This document shows, one piece after another, positions 48,786 to 63,414 of a stretch of 64,000 nucleotides of DNA. The notes beneath the pieces were generated by a model that had not been told where the DNA came from, ran no database searches, and was given only the letters and a program-made list of their open reading frames with translations. Each line of letters opens with the position of its first letter. The first letter of the stretch is position 1. Source of the DNA: Flaccisagitta enflata (Eukaryota; Chaetognatha; Sagittoidea; Aphragmophora); NCBI GenBank assembly GCA_965153355.1, contig OZ231127.1, positions 84,072,001 through 84,136,000 on the forward strand, given 5' to 3'. A program made the position numbers and the translations under genes.

Positions 48786-49119
48786 CGGGGCAAATGCGAC
48801 TAAAACTGGAGGATATATTTTTGATATCCTAAGAATGTTATTTAAACCAATTAATGAACAATTAATTTTTTACCAGTAATGGCGGCTGTCGCCATGAGGA
48901 AAAAAGTTGTAAGCATTGGTCACTTTTCACCAAGCTGTTGTTTCTAGTCACTGCAAATCTTTTTTTCTGTTAGATCAAATCAAGAGCGATTGTATGTATT
49001 GATTGCTCTGAAAATCAGAGAAAAATGGGACTGAGCCAAATGAGCTTGATGAGCTAAAATGCTCAAAATCACTCAACCAGACTAACAGCTATGCTCACTG
49101 ATATGCTTTCTTGTATCTA
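48786..49119. other. No recognisable gene
   Basis: AT-rich spacer. actgatatgctttcttgtatct at its end recurs at about 49818, so the next MITE sits in a repeated sequence. Confidence 0.45.
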
Positions 49120-49712
49120 CTATCTAGGAAATAAGTTTGGAAACACCTTCAAAGAGACATAACTTGATTTCCTGTCGAGATAACTAAACAAAATTCATAA
49201 GCATTTTAAACTACGTCAAATAATCTATAATCTGAGCCCAATCTCGTTTCTGTGCATCAAACCGTTTGAAAATGCCATTAGTTTGAAGTTGATCACAAAC
49301 TTTTAAAAATGGCAAAAATAGTAGGAATTATTTTTTCTTCTTCCCTTCCATCTTTGAAATGCTCTCAAATCTATTCAAAATGAGATATAAACATGCGGAT
49401 TGCACCACTGGTTAGCTCTTGAGCCCTAGTTTTATAATTTCATGGATTTTTAATCAGATTTCAAGAGGGAAGTAGCCCAATTTTACTGCCAAAATGACCA
49501 GAATCCACTATGTTTACCACAATAATTTCTGAGTTGTGATATACAAACTAAACTTGCGGTCCCTAAACTGGATTGAAGATTGTTTTTCTCTTTTGTTCCA
49601 GTTAATATAGATATAAGAATAATCAAAAATGATCTGGTACAAGATTTTTGAGCACATGAAGAGAGAAAAGTACCATCAACCCTAAGTGTTTCCAAACTTT
49701 TTTCCTAGATAG
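49120..49712. mobile_element. TA-flanked MITE K, 593 bp, TIR CTATCTAGGAAA
   Basis: The ends ctatctaggaaataagtttg and aaacttttttcctagatag (with ggaaacac inward) are inverted, with TA at 49118-49119 and 49713-49714. Non-coding. Confidence 0.85.
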
Positions 49713-50118
49713 TACATGCTCCCATTTAAACATATATTTATCCCATCCCATCAGAAATAAAAAGACAGCTAAGAGAGCTAAAATACTTAAAAATGCCCTC
49801 ATAGATGAGCAGCTATTCTAACTGATATGCTTTTTTGTATCTGCTTTGTTAAACATGTTTCAAAATATTCATTTATTTATAACATTTGAAAAAAAAAAGA
49901 AAATGAGCTAAATGAGCTAAATGAGCTAAATGAGCTAAAATCCTCTAAAACACCCTTACAGACGAGCAGGTTTGCTCATAAACATGTTTTCTTGTATTTG
50001 CATGCTCAAACAACCATAAATCCGCTGCTTTATTTGGCAGTGGTCTGCTGAAAAACCATTGCTTTTTTTGTGCAGCCGCTGACATGACATCTGTGTGGGA
50101 AAGTTGCACTTTCCATGA
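49713..50118. other. No recognisable gene
   Basis: AT-rich spacer with an aaatgagct repeat at about 49905-49945. Confidence 0.4.
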
Positions 50119-50239
50119 AGTGTTTCTTGTGACGCCAACTCTCGTGTTTATTCACGTCGAACGCGTTTACAGCGTGAACACATTTTCATAAATTCTAACC
50201 GTCCCACGAGGGAGTGAGCGAGGTGAGTGAGCGAACCCG
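50119..50239 (+). mobile_element. Element J fragment running into the assembly gap
   Basis: gtgtttcttgtgacgcc, then agcgtgaacacattttcata, then cgagggagtgagcgaggtga matches the short J derivative at 1652-1876, then is cut by Ns. Confidence 0.6.
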
Positions 50240-50262
50240 NNNNNNNNNNNNNNNNNNNNNNN
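50240..50262. other. Assembly gap (23 N)
   Basis: Unresolved bases between two pieces of element J, a repeat present several times in the window. Order and distance across it are uncertain. Confidence 1.
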
Positions 50263-52286
50263 CGCGATAACAGCGCACTATGAATGCTGAGCGACTTAAG
50301 GAATGCAAATGTCTTCTGTTGGCAAAAAAAACCAATCATATTTCTTTCAAGTGTTCATAGATGTCGACCGTGATTGTTTCTGCAGGAACTTGCAATGATT
50401 TATAAAAGAGCATCCAAAAATTAGCCCCCTCCTCATCTTCCTTACTCCGCTTTACAACTCTTCAGCTTCTCTTCTTCTCTTGATGATTGAGAACTAATTT
50501 CATTGTAAACCGCACTCTGTAATTCACTTTAACTTGGCTCTTTTGAATTTTTTTTCTATTCATAAAATTTTTTTGCATGCAAAACTTAAAAAGATTAAAA
50601 AACTTCAAATGAATGATATAGAATGTCTAAAAATGCCAAATATGACAAAATTGACTAAAATTACAAAAATAACTTAAAATGCCTTAAAATGACTAGAAAG
50701 AAATCAAAATGACGTAGAATGACTTAGAACGACTTAAAACAACAAAAATAACTGAAATGACAAAAATGACAATAATAACTGAAATGACAAAAATGATTAA
50801 AATGACAAGAAATACTAAAATTGCAAAAAATGACTAAAATGACTCAAATAACAAAAATGAAAGAAATAACAAAAATAACAAAAATAACAAAAATAATAAA
50901 AATGACTAAAATAACAAAAATGACTATAATGACTAAAAAAACAAAAATGACAAAAATGACAAAAATGACAAAAAACAAAAATTACTAAAATAACAAAAAT
51001 AACAAGAATGACTAAAATGACTAAAATGACAGAAATGACAAAAATGAAAAAAATGACAAGAATGATTAAAATGACTAAAATGACTAAAATGACTCTGACT
51101 CTGACTCTGACTCTATGACTAAAATGACTAAAATGACAAAAATGACAAAAATGATAAAAATGACAAAAATGACTTAAATGACTAAAATGACTAAAATGAC
51201 TAAAATGACTAAAATGACTAAAATGACAAAAATGACAAAAATGACAAATATGACAAAAATGACAAAAATAACAAAAATGACAAAGATGACTAAAATGACT
51301 AAAATAACTAAAATGACAAAAATAACAAAAATAACAAAAATAACAAAAATGACTAAAATGACTAAAATGATAAAAATGACAAAAATGACAAAAACAACTG
51401 AAATAACAAAAATGACTGAAATGACAAAAATGGTTTAAAATGACTTAAAATGACCTGAAATGATTTTACAAAACATAAAAAACAAAATTGACTTAAATGA
51501 TAAATTTTTTTCCATATCCTTTACCTTATTTCTTGCATCATCGTCATCATGAAGATATATCCTTATCTTTATTTTAAAAAATGTATGTATATCCTATTGA
51601 TAACATAATTTCTCTTCATTATGATAAAACTGTATAGAAGTTAACATACAATGGCGAATGCCACTGGTTTACACAAACTCGCGATGCTAGAATCGATCAT
51701 GATCCCTGTTTTGACTCACCGCGATCGGCGCTTGCCATCAGAAGAAATGGATTGCTGAGTTGCAATGAAATTTCCATGTGGATTTACGCAAAGGCTGGCC
51801 AAAACTGTACCATAAAACTATATATCTGGGTTCCTTATTCAATTCTCCACACAGTGATGTAAAAATTTCCGTGGCAAAAGGCGGCAATGAAAATTTTTTT
51901 CTCTCCCATAGGGATGTACACAATTTCTGCACATTGAGACCATATCATCCATGCTAGATGCGCTCATAGCAAGTTGAAGATTGACGATGACATCAAGGTC
52001 ACTTGTATTGACATTGTTCAATAGTTGTATTCAATGAGAAAAATACTGCCTTTTTTTCGCTAAATAAGAATCACTCGAGACAGTGTGCAGCGTGAACACA
52101 TTCAAGAATTTCAACCGTCCCGCGAGGGAGTGAGCGTAGTGAGTGAGCGAGCCCGTGAACGGAGCGAGCGAAGCAAGCATAGCGCTGCGGAGCGAGTGAG
52201 CGGAGTGAGCGGTGCGAGCGAACGAACGTAGCGAGCGACCGAGTGGCCCTTTCAAAACGCGATCGTCTATGACAAGAAACGCCCCC
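50263..52286 (+). mobile_element. Element J, long copy 1 (5' end lost in gap)
   Basis: Nearly identical to 61314-63349. The right terminal sequence gatcgtctatgacaagaaac plus gccccc is the inverted partner of the J left end. It contains a minisatellite of ATGACAAAA-type units (about 50640-51480). Weak reverse-strand frames have no recognisable domain. Confidence 0.75.
50640..51480 (+). repeat. Minisatellite AAAATGACAAAAATGACT
   Basis: Imperfect 9-10 bp units. The MTKMTKMTK frame is an artefact. The same array, with small differences, is at 61690-62520. Confidence 0.9.
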
Positions 52287-52351
52287 AAAGTCATACACAG
52301 TACATATGGATCCGAGCTTGAGAATCGAATCTGGACTGAGTATTGAATGAC

Positions 52352-52933
52352 TAGAGGGGTTTTCGCATTGGAAAAATTATCGAGATATTACATAGGCAAT
52401 ACACTTTTTTTTTTATAAGAACGTCATTTTTTGAGCAAGCCTTCAATGTTCTTAAATTTTGAGCAGCTTTAAGGCTTGAACGTTCTTAAATTGTTCTTAA
52501 TTTAAATACACTTTTTAACCTTCAATTAAGAACGTTCTTAATTAATTTTCAGTTTCTCATTAAGGCGAAAATGAAAGAAAATGTCAATGAAACAATAAAC
52601 TAGCAGATTTTAACGTTTTGAATGAATTAAAATCAATGAAAGTAGAAAAATATGCTATATAAAGAGAAACATGATTTGCTGAACAGAAGAGATACAGAGT
52701 CTGTTCATTTACAAAGAACTATTGGTTAAAAAAAGCCCAGGAAAAAAAATTTTTAGGATTTTAAGCCTAATGTTCTTAAATTTTTGAAGAAATGAAGCCT
52801 TCCAATGTTCTTAGCATGTTCTTAAATTTTTGACGATTTGAAGCCTAACGTTCTTATAAACTTGGTTCTTATAAAAAAAAATAAGTGTACCCAGATAATA
52901 TCTAGATAATAAGCCCAATGCGAAAACCCCCTA
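52352..52933. mobile_element. TIR element I with nested element H
   Basis: The ends tagaggggttttcgcattgg and ccaatgcgaaaaccccc+ta are inverted. The H copy (52400-52888) fills most of the interior, so the original I element was only about 90 bp. Confidence 0.7.
52400..52888. mobile_element. TA-flanked element H, 489 bp
   Basis: tacacttttttttttataag and cttataaaaaaaaataagtgta are inverted ends. The interior alternates gttcttaaatttttga and its inverse. Confidence 0.75.
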
Positions 52934-53109
52934 GGTGTTCATAACTAATATAGTATGATCTGTGAAACATGAAGTAAAAACATTTCTGCTTTTTTTTTAA
53001 TCATTGTTTCTTAAGCATTTATTTTTTTTTCATTGGACCGGTTTCTGTTCACTTATATTTTTCTACTACTCAGTCTCTCAGCACAATGAGAAAAAAAATC
53101 GATGTTTTT

Positions 53110-53298
53110 AGTCGCGTGCTACGCGACTCTACACCCCGCTTTGTCGGTCCGTTGGTCTGTCCGTTGGTCCGTCACACTTTACTTTTTTTGAGTTTTTGCG
53201 GTTTTTGGCCTCACTGCTCCTGCTCAAATGATCTGGTGACCTCAATTATGGCCCCTGCCCACCCACACGCAACTGGGGTAGCCGTGTATCCGGCCTTG
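53110..53298 (+). mobile_element. Hairpin-ended element A, 189 bp, intact reference copy
   Basis: agtcgcgtgctacgcgact, ctacaccccgctttgtcgg, the block cctcactgctcctgc, then acccacacgcaactggggta and the 3' hairpin GCCG-TGTATC-CGGC (53281-53294) before TTGTTTTT. T-runs flank both ends. Confidence 0.9.
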
Positions 53299-53428
53299 TT
53301 TTTCTGCTTCTTTCTCACAACCTTGTTTTTTTTTCGCTCGTCAGAACATTTGTTTTTGAGAATTTCAAATACCAGTCGAGAGTTAACAAACAACCGACTC
53401 AAGAACTGAGTGAGGAATAACTGGTCAG

Positions 53429-53928
53429 TAGGGGTGTATATTATTGAGTCGTCTTTGATTTTTTTCTCCCCCTGCCTTTGATTTTCTTCACCAAGAAGTG
53501 TCGCATCGAGTTTCTATATCTATGATTTTCAACCCCATATAGCAATAAATCAATGTTGTAAAGGTTTGAATAGTGTTAAATTGTGTTGTACTAATTGTGT
53601 TTTATGATTTGGTACTGTAAAAAGTTATATTTTCCCCAAATTTCCTTTTTAGTTGCGGACACGCAACTCTATAAGAGGCTTTGTCCGTCCGTTGGTTGGT
53701 CGGTCGGTTGGTCGGTTGGTCGGTCGGTTGGTTGGTCCGTAGAGGTGATCGAGTAAAAAAGTGGGAAAACACGCATTTCCGCCCCTGCCCACCCGTCCGC
53801 AACTGGTGGCCGTGTATCCGGCCTTGTTTTCTCTTTTTTCCCCTTTGATTTCCTCCCCCATCTTCAGACCCTTTGATTTCCCTCCCCCCCACCGAGGGGG
53901 GAGGAAATTCAATAATATACAGGCCTGC
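53429..53928. mobile_element. TIR element G, copy carrying a hairpin element
   Basis: aggggtgtatattattgagt to caataatatacaggcctg. Homologous in reverse to 5357-5674, but with element B (53651-53826) inserted in the T-run after aaatttcc. Confidence 0.75.
53651..53826 (+). mobile_element. Hairpin-ended element B, 176 bp, borders defined by an empty site
   Basis: The hairpin AGTTGCGGACACGCAACT (53651-53668), ctctataagaggctttgtcc, GGTCGG repeats, block cgcatttccgcccctgccca, second arm GTCCGCAACT (53795-53804) and the 3' hairpin GGCCG-TGTATC-CGGCC (53808-53823) before TTG. Comparison with 5357-5674 places the borders within a T-run. Confidence 0.92.
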
Positions 53929-54107
53929 ATGGTCAGTGAACCGTTTCTTTGCAAGCGATAAACAGAATGGAATAAGGTACCGACGGTTGGGCAAGGGGCA
54001 GGGGCATGGGATGCCTTAGAACAACTAATGAGGCACTTTAGACATACATAGTACGGAGATATGGCCTTTACTTAGTGATTGGAAATAGAATATGGCTTCC
54101 ACGCTCT

Positions 54108-54252
<145 letters not shown>

Positions 54253-54299
54253 GAGATAGACCGTCAGACAGACACACAAAGATAGACGGATACACGGCC

Positions 54300-54908
54300 A
54301 TACTAGTTGCGGACGGGTATGAAGGGGCAGTGACGTAGGGGGCTGGGAAACCTTAACGGACAGGTGTGCAGGGGCAGTGACATAGGGGGCCCGGAAACCT
54401 AGGTGGATGGGTATGCAGGGGCAATGACGAAGGGGGCTGGGAAACCTTAGCGGACGGGTGTGCAGGGGCAATGACGTAGGGGGCCGGGTAACCTTAGAGG
54501 ACGGGTGTGCAGGGGCAGTGACATAGGGGCCCGGGAAACCTTAAAGGACAGGTGTGCAGGGGCAATGCCGTAGGGGGCTGAGAAACCTTAGTGGATGGGT
54601 GTGCAGGGGCAGTGACGTAGGGGCCAGGAAACCTTAGCGGCCAGGTGTGCAGGGGCAGTGACATAGGGGGCCGGGAAACCTTAGCGGACGGGCGTGCAGG
54701 GGCAATGACGTAGGGGGCCGGGAAACCTTACAGGACGGGTGTGCAGGGGCAATGACGTAGGGGGCCGGGAAATCTTAGCGGACGGGTGTGCAGGGGTAAT
54801 GACGTAGGGGGCCTGGAATCCTAAGCGGACTGGTGTGCAGGGGCGGTGACATAGGGGGCCGGGAAACCTTAGAGGACGGGTGTGCAGGGGCAATGACGTA
54901 GGGGGCCA
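54300..54908 (+). repeat. Minisatellite of about 47 bp derived from a hairpin element
   Basis: About 13 units of ggacgggtgtgcaggggcaa plus tgacgtagggggccgggaaa. It starts inside a reverse-oriented B copy (gatacacggccatactagttgcgg), so the array arose from that element's 3' portion. Confidence 0.85.
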
Positions 54909-55070
54909 GTCGAGTGCTTTGGCAGGAGCAGCAAAGTGGAAAACTCACTAAATCCGAAAAGTGACCGACGACCTATGGACATACCGATGCACTGTGGGCT
55001 GAAACGTGCTCCAGGTGGCTCATTGAGGATTATCATTACTTATTTTTAATGTCATCATTCTTAAAGATAC

Positions 55071-56606
55071 TTAGGACGGCTTCCTTCCGACGGCAACATT
55101 TGTGTTTCAAAGGAGGTCAAAATGAAAAAAATGTACAAACAAAAATGCAAAAATAAGTGAATAAAAGTGATTGAGAGGGCTCAGGCATAATATTCAAAAG
55201 AAAAATTTGCATTGATTTAGTAAGAGGACCAAGTTTAGCCGATGTTAGCAAAAAAATTGTTCTGAAAAATTGTGCTTATTTTATTTTTGGTCACTGACAG
55301 GGGGCTGGTCGAAATTCTAAATTTGCATAGGAAATGAAAAAATGAAAAACCAAAACATAGTTCTCTTCTAAATCGATTACAGAGAGAACTATGTTTTTCA
55401 AAATGCAAAATTTCCTGTGTTTGGCTTTCTTAGAATTTCGACCTCAGAAAATGAAAAAAAGTGTAAGCAGAAATTCACCAAAAAACATCATTTTGATGCT
55501 TATTTTCATGTTAATCGTATACTCCAAACTGCTTTTTAAGTCAGAATACAATAAAAATATATGCACCAGATGTCTTTAAAGACAATTTGTCTAAAAAACC
55601 CATTTCAGCTTCATTATTGTCCTCATAATGATGCAAAAAGTATGGTGAAACGCTTCATTTTTCTTCATAAATTTTCTGTCTTAGGGAGTGAAAAACATTT
55701 GTTTGTATATTTTTGATATGTATTTAGGCTATTCATACCCAATATCGACCCCTTTTATTGGATTTAATGCCTTAAGAGCTTTGAATACAAAGCAAATAGA
55801 TTGCAAGAAAAAGAAGTAAAAAGCACAGCTAAGTCATCTTAAATTTAAAAAGTAAATTGTCTTTAGCTGATTTAATACATTCATTCTTTTTCTTTATAGA
55901 AGGAATTTCTCCCTTATCAAATTATGAAAACTCATTTTTCCGCTCATTCAGCTCACTTTATTTTCATTTAATATAAAATGAAAATGATTTAGCCTCAGTA
56001 AGACAGAAAATTTATGAAGAAAAATGAAGTGTTTCACCCTACTTTTTGCATCATTATGAGGACAGTAATGAAGCTGGAATGGTTCTTTTAGACAAATTGT
56101 CTCCAAAGACACTTGGTGCATACATTTTTATTGTATTCTCACCTAAAGTGCAGCTTGAACTATGGGATTAACATGAAAATGATGTTTTTTGGTGAATTTC
56201 TGCTTACACTTTTTTTCATTTTCTGAGGTTGAAATTCTAAGAAAGCCAAACACAGGGAAATCTTGCATTTTGAAAAACATAGCTGTCTCTGTAATCGATT
56301 TGGGAAGAGAACTATGTTTTTTGTTTTTTCATTTTTTCATTTCCTATGCAAATTTAGAATTTCGACCAAACCCTTTTAGTGACCAAAAATGAAATAAGCA
56401 CAATTTTTCAAAACAATTGTTTTGCTAACATTGTCTAAACTTGGTCCTTTTGCTAAATAAATGCAAATTTTTCTTTTGAATATCACGTCTGAGCCATCTT
56501 AATCACTTTTATTCACTTTTTTTTTTGCATTTTCATTAATACATTTTTTTCATTTTGACCTTCTTTGAAACACAAATGTTGCCTTTGGAGGGAAGCTGTC
56601 GTAAGT
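55071..56606. mobile_element. Large fold-back element, about 1.5 kb, arms about 650 bp
   Basis: acggcttccttccgacggca, then catttgtgtttcaaaggagg, is mirrored by cctttctttgaaacacaaatgttgcctttgg...aagctgtcg. Complementarity continues through ttgcataggaaatgaaaaaa and ctttttaagtcagaatac toward a centre near 55840. No transposase is recognised. Confidence 0.75.
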
Positions 56607-56716
56607 ATTTGTATACTTCCAACTTCTTTTGACTTTTGATTTGAATTAGTGTATGAGATTAACATATTTATGTTTTATAAAATTTTTGATTCACAGTACT
56701 TAATCATGATTTAAAA

Positions 56717-59642
<2,926 letters not shown>

Positions 59643-60415
59643 CGTAGAAGATGCTTAACTTCAACACAAAACAAGGATTGATAATTTATGTGTGAGAGAC
59701 AGTGACAGAATTAAAACGCATCTGTATCGAACTTCAGAAAGAAAAAAAAATTGAGTTGAATGGGCACGGGATACGCTGTCGACAGAAAGAGAAATAGAAA
59801 GAAATACAAGAAAGAGAAAGATTGATAGACTATTTAGAGCATAAGTACGGAGACAAGCATTTAAAGCAATAACTCTTTTTTAAAAAAGCAATCTTTAGGA
59901 AAATCAGTGAGATTCTGAAACTTCTTAAAATTTCTGACCTAATGCGGCAAACGGCATTGATCTAGCTCAAACCATTTAGAAATGAAAAGCAAAACAAAAT
60001 AGCAAAAATATTGCATCAAGATTTCTATTGTTAGTAATAACATCATTTATCAAATAGATTGAAGGTTTTTTCTTCTAATTTTTTATCTCTATTGAAATAC
60101 CAAAGGCCCATTACATTTTCTTGGCTCATTCCAACCCCACTGAATCATTTCTGATTGCAATTATGATCAAAAAGAGTATATAGTATTGACTAAAGAGTAA
60201 TCCTTAACTGCTATCATGGAGGGGAGAGTCTTCATGCATTTTTAGATAAAATTCATTTGAAAAAGTCTTAAAATCCAATCTCATTGATTTATTTAACCTT
60301 TTAGGTGCGGTACTGGATATTTAACATGTTCTAGGGGTTTTGTTTAGGTTTATCTATGTTTGAAATAACCATCAACTATTTTGTCTCCATACTTTTGCTC
60401 TAGATAGGAAAGAAC
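59643..60415. other. No recognisable gene; upstream of minus-strand gene
   Basis: Presumed 5' flank of the 59642 start codon. No promoter motif can be claimed. Confidence 0.4.
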
Positions 60416-60459
60416 AAAAGAAAGAAAGAAAAAAGAAAGAAAGAAAAAAAGAAAAAAAA

Positions 60460-60525
<66 letters not shown>

Positions 60526-60554
60526 AAAAAAAGAAAAAAAGAAAAAAAGAAAAA

Positions 60555-60614
<60 letters not shown>
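60416..60614 (+). repeat. (GAAA)n microsatellite
   Basis: GAAA units with A-run interruptions. Confidence 0.95.
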
Positions 60615-61034
60615 AACTGATGCCTATTTTCAGGCGGGAACATTTCTATCTTTAGATGGTTATCCAAATATCACTGTCCCTGCCTTTATTTTTTTTTCCT
60701 ATCATGCTTGACCCCATTTTCTCAAGTCTTCTGTACCAACCCTCACCTGTATAGACGTATGTGTTTTCTTTGTTTGTATTTTCAATTTCTGGGCGAAGGA
60801 AAACTCTTATTTCTTTCCTTTTTTTTTTCTTTTTTTTTTTTCTTTTTTTTTTGGTTTGTTTTTTTCCCTGTTTTGTGTGTAATTGTTTAATCTTTTTCCT
60901 ATTTCATTCTCTTAAATTTTCATTTATTAAATAACTTGACGAAACTTTGAATTCCATCATTTTTGGGCGATGTTTCCCCTGCTACGCTCTTCAAGGGGCA
61001 GCACAAGTATCGAGTTGTGCGGAAAACGACGTCA

Positions 61035-61172
61035 ATGAAGCTTGTCCACTTCCATTTCGTCTTTCTTTTATTTCTGCGGCTTTCTGCGCGCGTTTTCGCC
61101 GCCAATCTCTCGTCATTTCATTTTTGTGAACAATGGAAGCTCTTCCCCCTCGAATTGATTTCTTTCTGTTAA
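61035..61172 (+). CDS. Weak candidate: short ORF with signal-peptide-like start
   Basis: The frame MKLVHFHFVFLLFLRLSARV, then FAANLSSF, resembles a signal peptide and ends after 45 codons, or could splice near tttttGTGAAC. No further exon is found, and an antisense frame of similar length overlaps, so support is poor. Confidence 0.15.
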   Translation: MKLVHFHFVFLLFLRLSARVFAANLSSFHFCEQWKLFPLELISFC

Positions 61173-61267
61173 TACTACCTGCAAATGTGGAGAGAAAAAA
61201 ATATTTGCGATTTTAATTTTAGGTAAACTCAAGGTTGCATCGAGCATAAACGTGTTCATGGCTTTTA

Positions 61268-63349
61268 GGGCGTGTTTCTGGTGACGACCAAAAACGCGTT
61301 CCCTCCCGTGAAACGCGATAACAGCGCACTATGAATGCTGAGCGACTTAAGGAATGCAAATGTCTTCTGTTGGCAAAAAAAACCAATCATATTTCTTTCA
61401 AGTGTTCATAGATGTCGACCGTGATTGTTTCTGCAGGAACTTGCAATGATTTATAAAAGAGCATCCAAAAATTAGCCCCCTCCTCATCTTCCTTACTCCG
61501 CCTTACAACTCTTCAGCTTCTCTTCTTCTCTTGATGATTGAGAACTAATTTCATTGTGAACCGCACTCTGTAATTCACTTTAACTTGGCTCTTTTGAATT
61601 TTTTTTCTATTCATAAAATTTTTTTGCATGCAAAACTTAAAAAGATTAAAAAACTTCAAATGAATGATATAGAATGTCTAAAAATGCCAAATATGACAAA
61701 ATTGACTAAAATTACAAAAATAACTTAAAATGCCTTAAAATGACTAGAAAGAAATCAAAATGACGTAGAATGACTTAGAACGACTTAAAACAACAAAAAT
61801 AACTGAAATGACAAAAATGACAATAATAACTGAAATGACAAAAATGATTAAAATGACAAGAAATACTAAAATTGCAAAAAATGACTAAAATGACTCAAAT
61901 AACAAAAATGAAAGAAATAACAAAAATAACAAAAATAACAAAAATAATAAAAATGACTAAAATAACAAAAATGACTATAATGACTAAAAAAACAAAAATG
62001 ACAAAAATGACAAAAATGACAAAAAACAAAAATTACTAAAATAACAAAAATAACAAGAATGACTAAAATGACTAAAATGACAGAAATGACAAAAATGAAA
62101 AAAATGACAAGAATGATTAAAATGACTAAAATGACTAAAATGACTCTGACTCTGACTCTGACTCTATGACTAAAATGACTAAAATGACAAAAATGACAAA
62201 AATGATAAAAATGACAAAAATGACTTAAATGACTAAAATGACTAAAATGACTAGAATGACAAAAATGACAAAAATGACAAAAATGATAAGAATGACTGAG
62301 ATAACTAAAATGACAAAAATAACAAAAATGACAAAGATGACTAAAATGACTAAAATAACTAAAATGACAAAAATAACAAAAATAACAAAAATGAATAAAA
62401 TGACTAAAATGACTAAAATGATAAAAATGACAAAAATGACAAAAACGACTAAAATGACAAAAATGACTGAAATGACAAAAATGGTTTAGAATAACTTAGA
62501 ATGACCTTAAATGACTTTACATAACATAAATAACAAAATTGACTTAAATGATAAATTTTTTTCCATATCCTTTACCTTATTTCTTGCATCATCGTCATCA
62601 TGAAGATATATCCTTATCTTTATTTTAAAAAATGTATGTATATCCTATTGATAACATAATTTCTCTTCATTATGATAAAACTGTATAGAAGTTAACATAC
62701 AATGGCGAATGCCACTGGTTTACACAAACTCGCGATGCTAGAATCGATCATGATCCCTGTTTTGACTCACCGCGATCGGCGCTTGCCATCAGCAGAAATG
62801 GATCGCTGAGTTGCAATGAAATTTCCATGTGGATTTACGCAAAGGCTGGCCAAAACTGTACCATAAAACTATATATCTGGGTTCCTTATTCAATACCCCA
62901 CACAGTGATGTAAAAATTTCCGTGGCAAAAGGCGGCAATGAAATTTTTTTTCTCTCCCATAGGGATGTACACAATTTCTGCACATTGAGACCATATCATC
63001 CATGCTAGATGCGCTCATAGCAAGTTGAAGATTGACGATGACATCAAGGTCACTTGTATTGACATTGTTCAATAGTTGTATTCAATGAGAAAAATACTGC
63101 CTTTTTTTCGCTAAATAAGAATCACTCGAGACAGTGTGCAGCGTGAACACATTCAAGAATTTCAACCGTCCCGCGAGGGAGTGAGCGTAGTGAGTGAGCG
63201 AGCCCGTGAACGGAGCGAGCGAGCGAAGCAAGTGTGGCAAAGCAGAGCTACGGAGCGAGTGAGCGGAGTGAGCGGTGTGAGCGAACGAACGTAGCGAGCG
63301 ACCGAGTGGCCCTTTCAAAACGCGATCGTCTATGACAAGAAACGCCCCC
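61268..63349 (+). mobile_element. Element J, long complete copy 2 (2.08 kb)
   Basis: It begins GGGCGTGTTTCTGGTGACGA and ends TCGTCTATGACAAGAAACGC+CCC, an imperfect inverted pair. It includes the ATGACAAAA minisatellite (61690-62520) and the GAGCG-rich 3' zone. No transposase is recognised, so it is probably non-autonomous. Confidence 0.75.
61690..62520 (+). repeat. Minisatellite AAAATGACAAAAATGACT, copy 2
   Basis: Same array as 50640-51480, with local differences concentrated around 62250-62320. Confidence 0.9.
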
Positions 63350-63414
63350 AAAGTCATACACAGTACATATGGATCCGAGCTTGAGAATCGAATCTGGACT
63401 GAGTATTGAATGAC

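Noticed and set aside
51178-51438. MTKMTKMTK-type ORFs, also 62229-62489
   Set aside because: By-product of the 9-10 bp minisatellite in element J.
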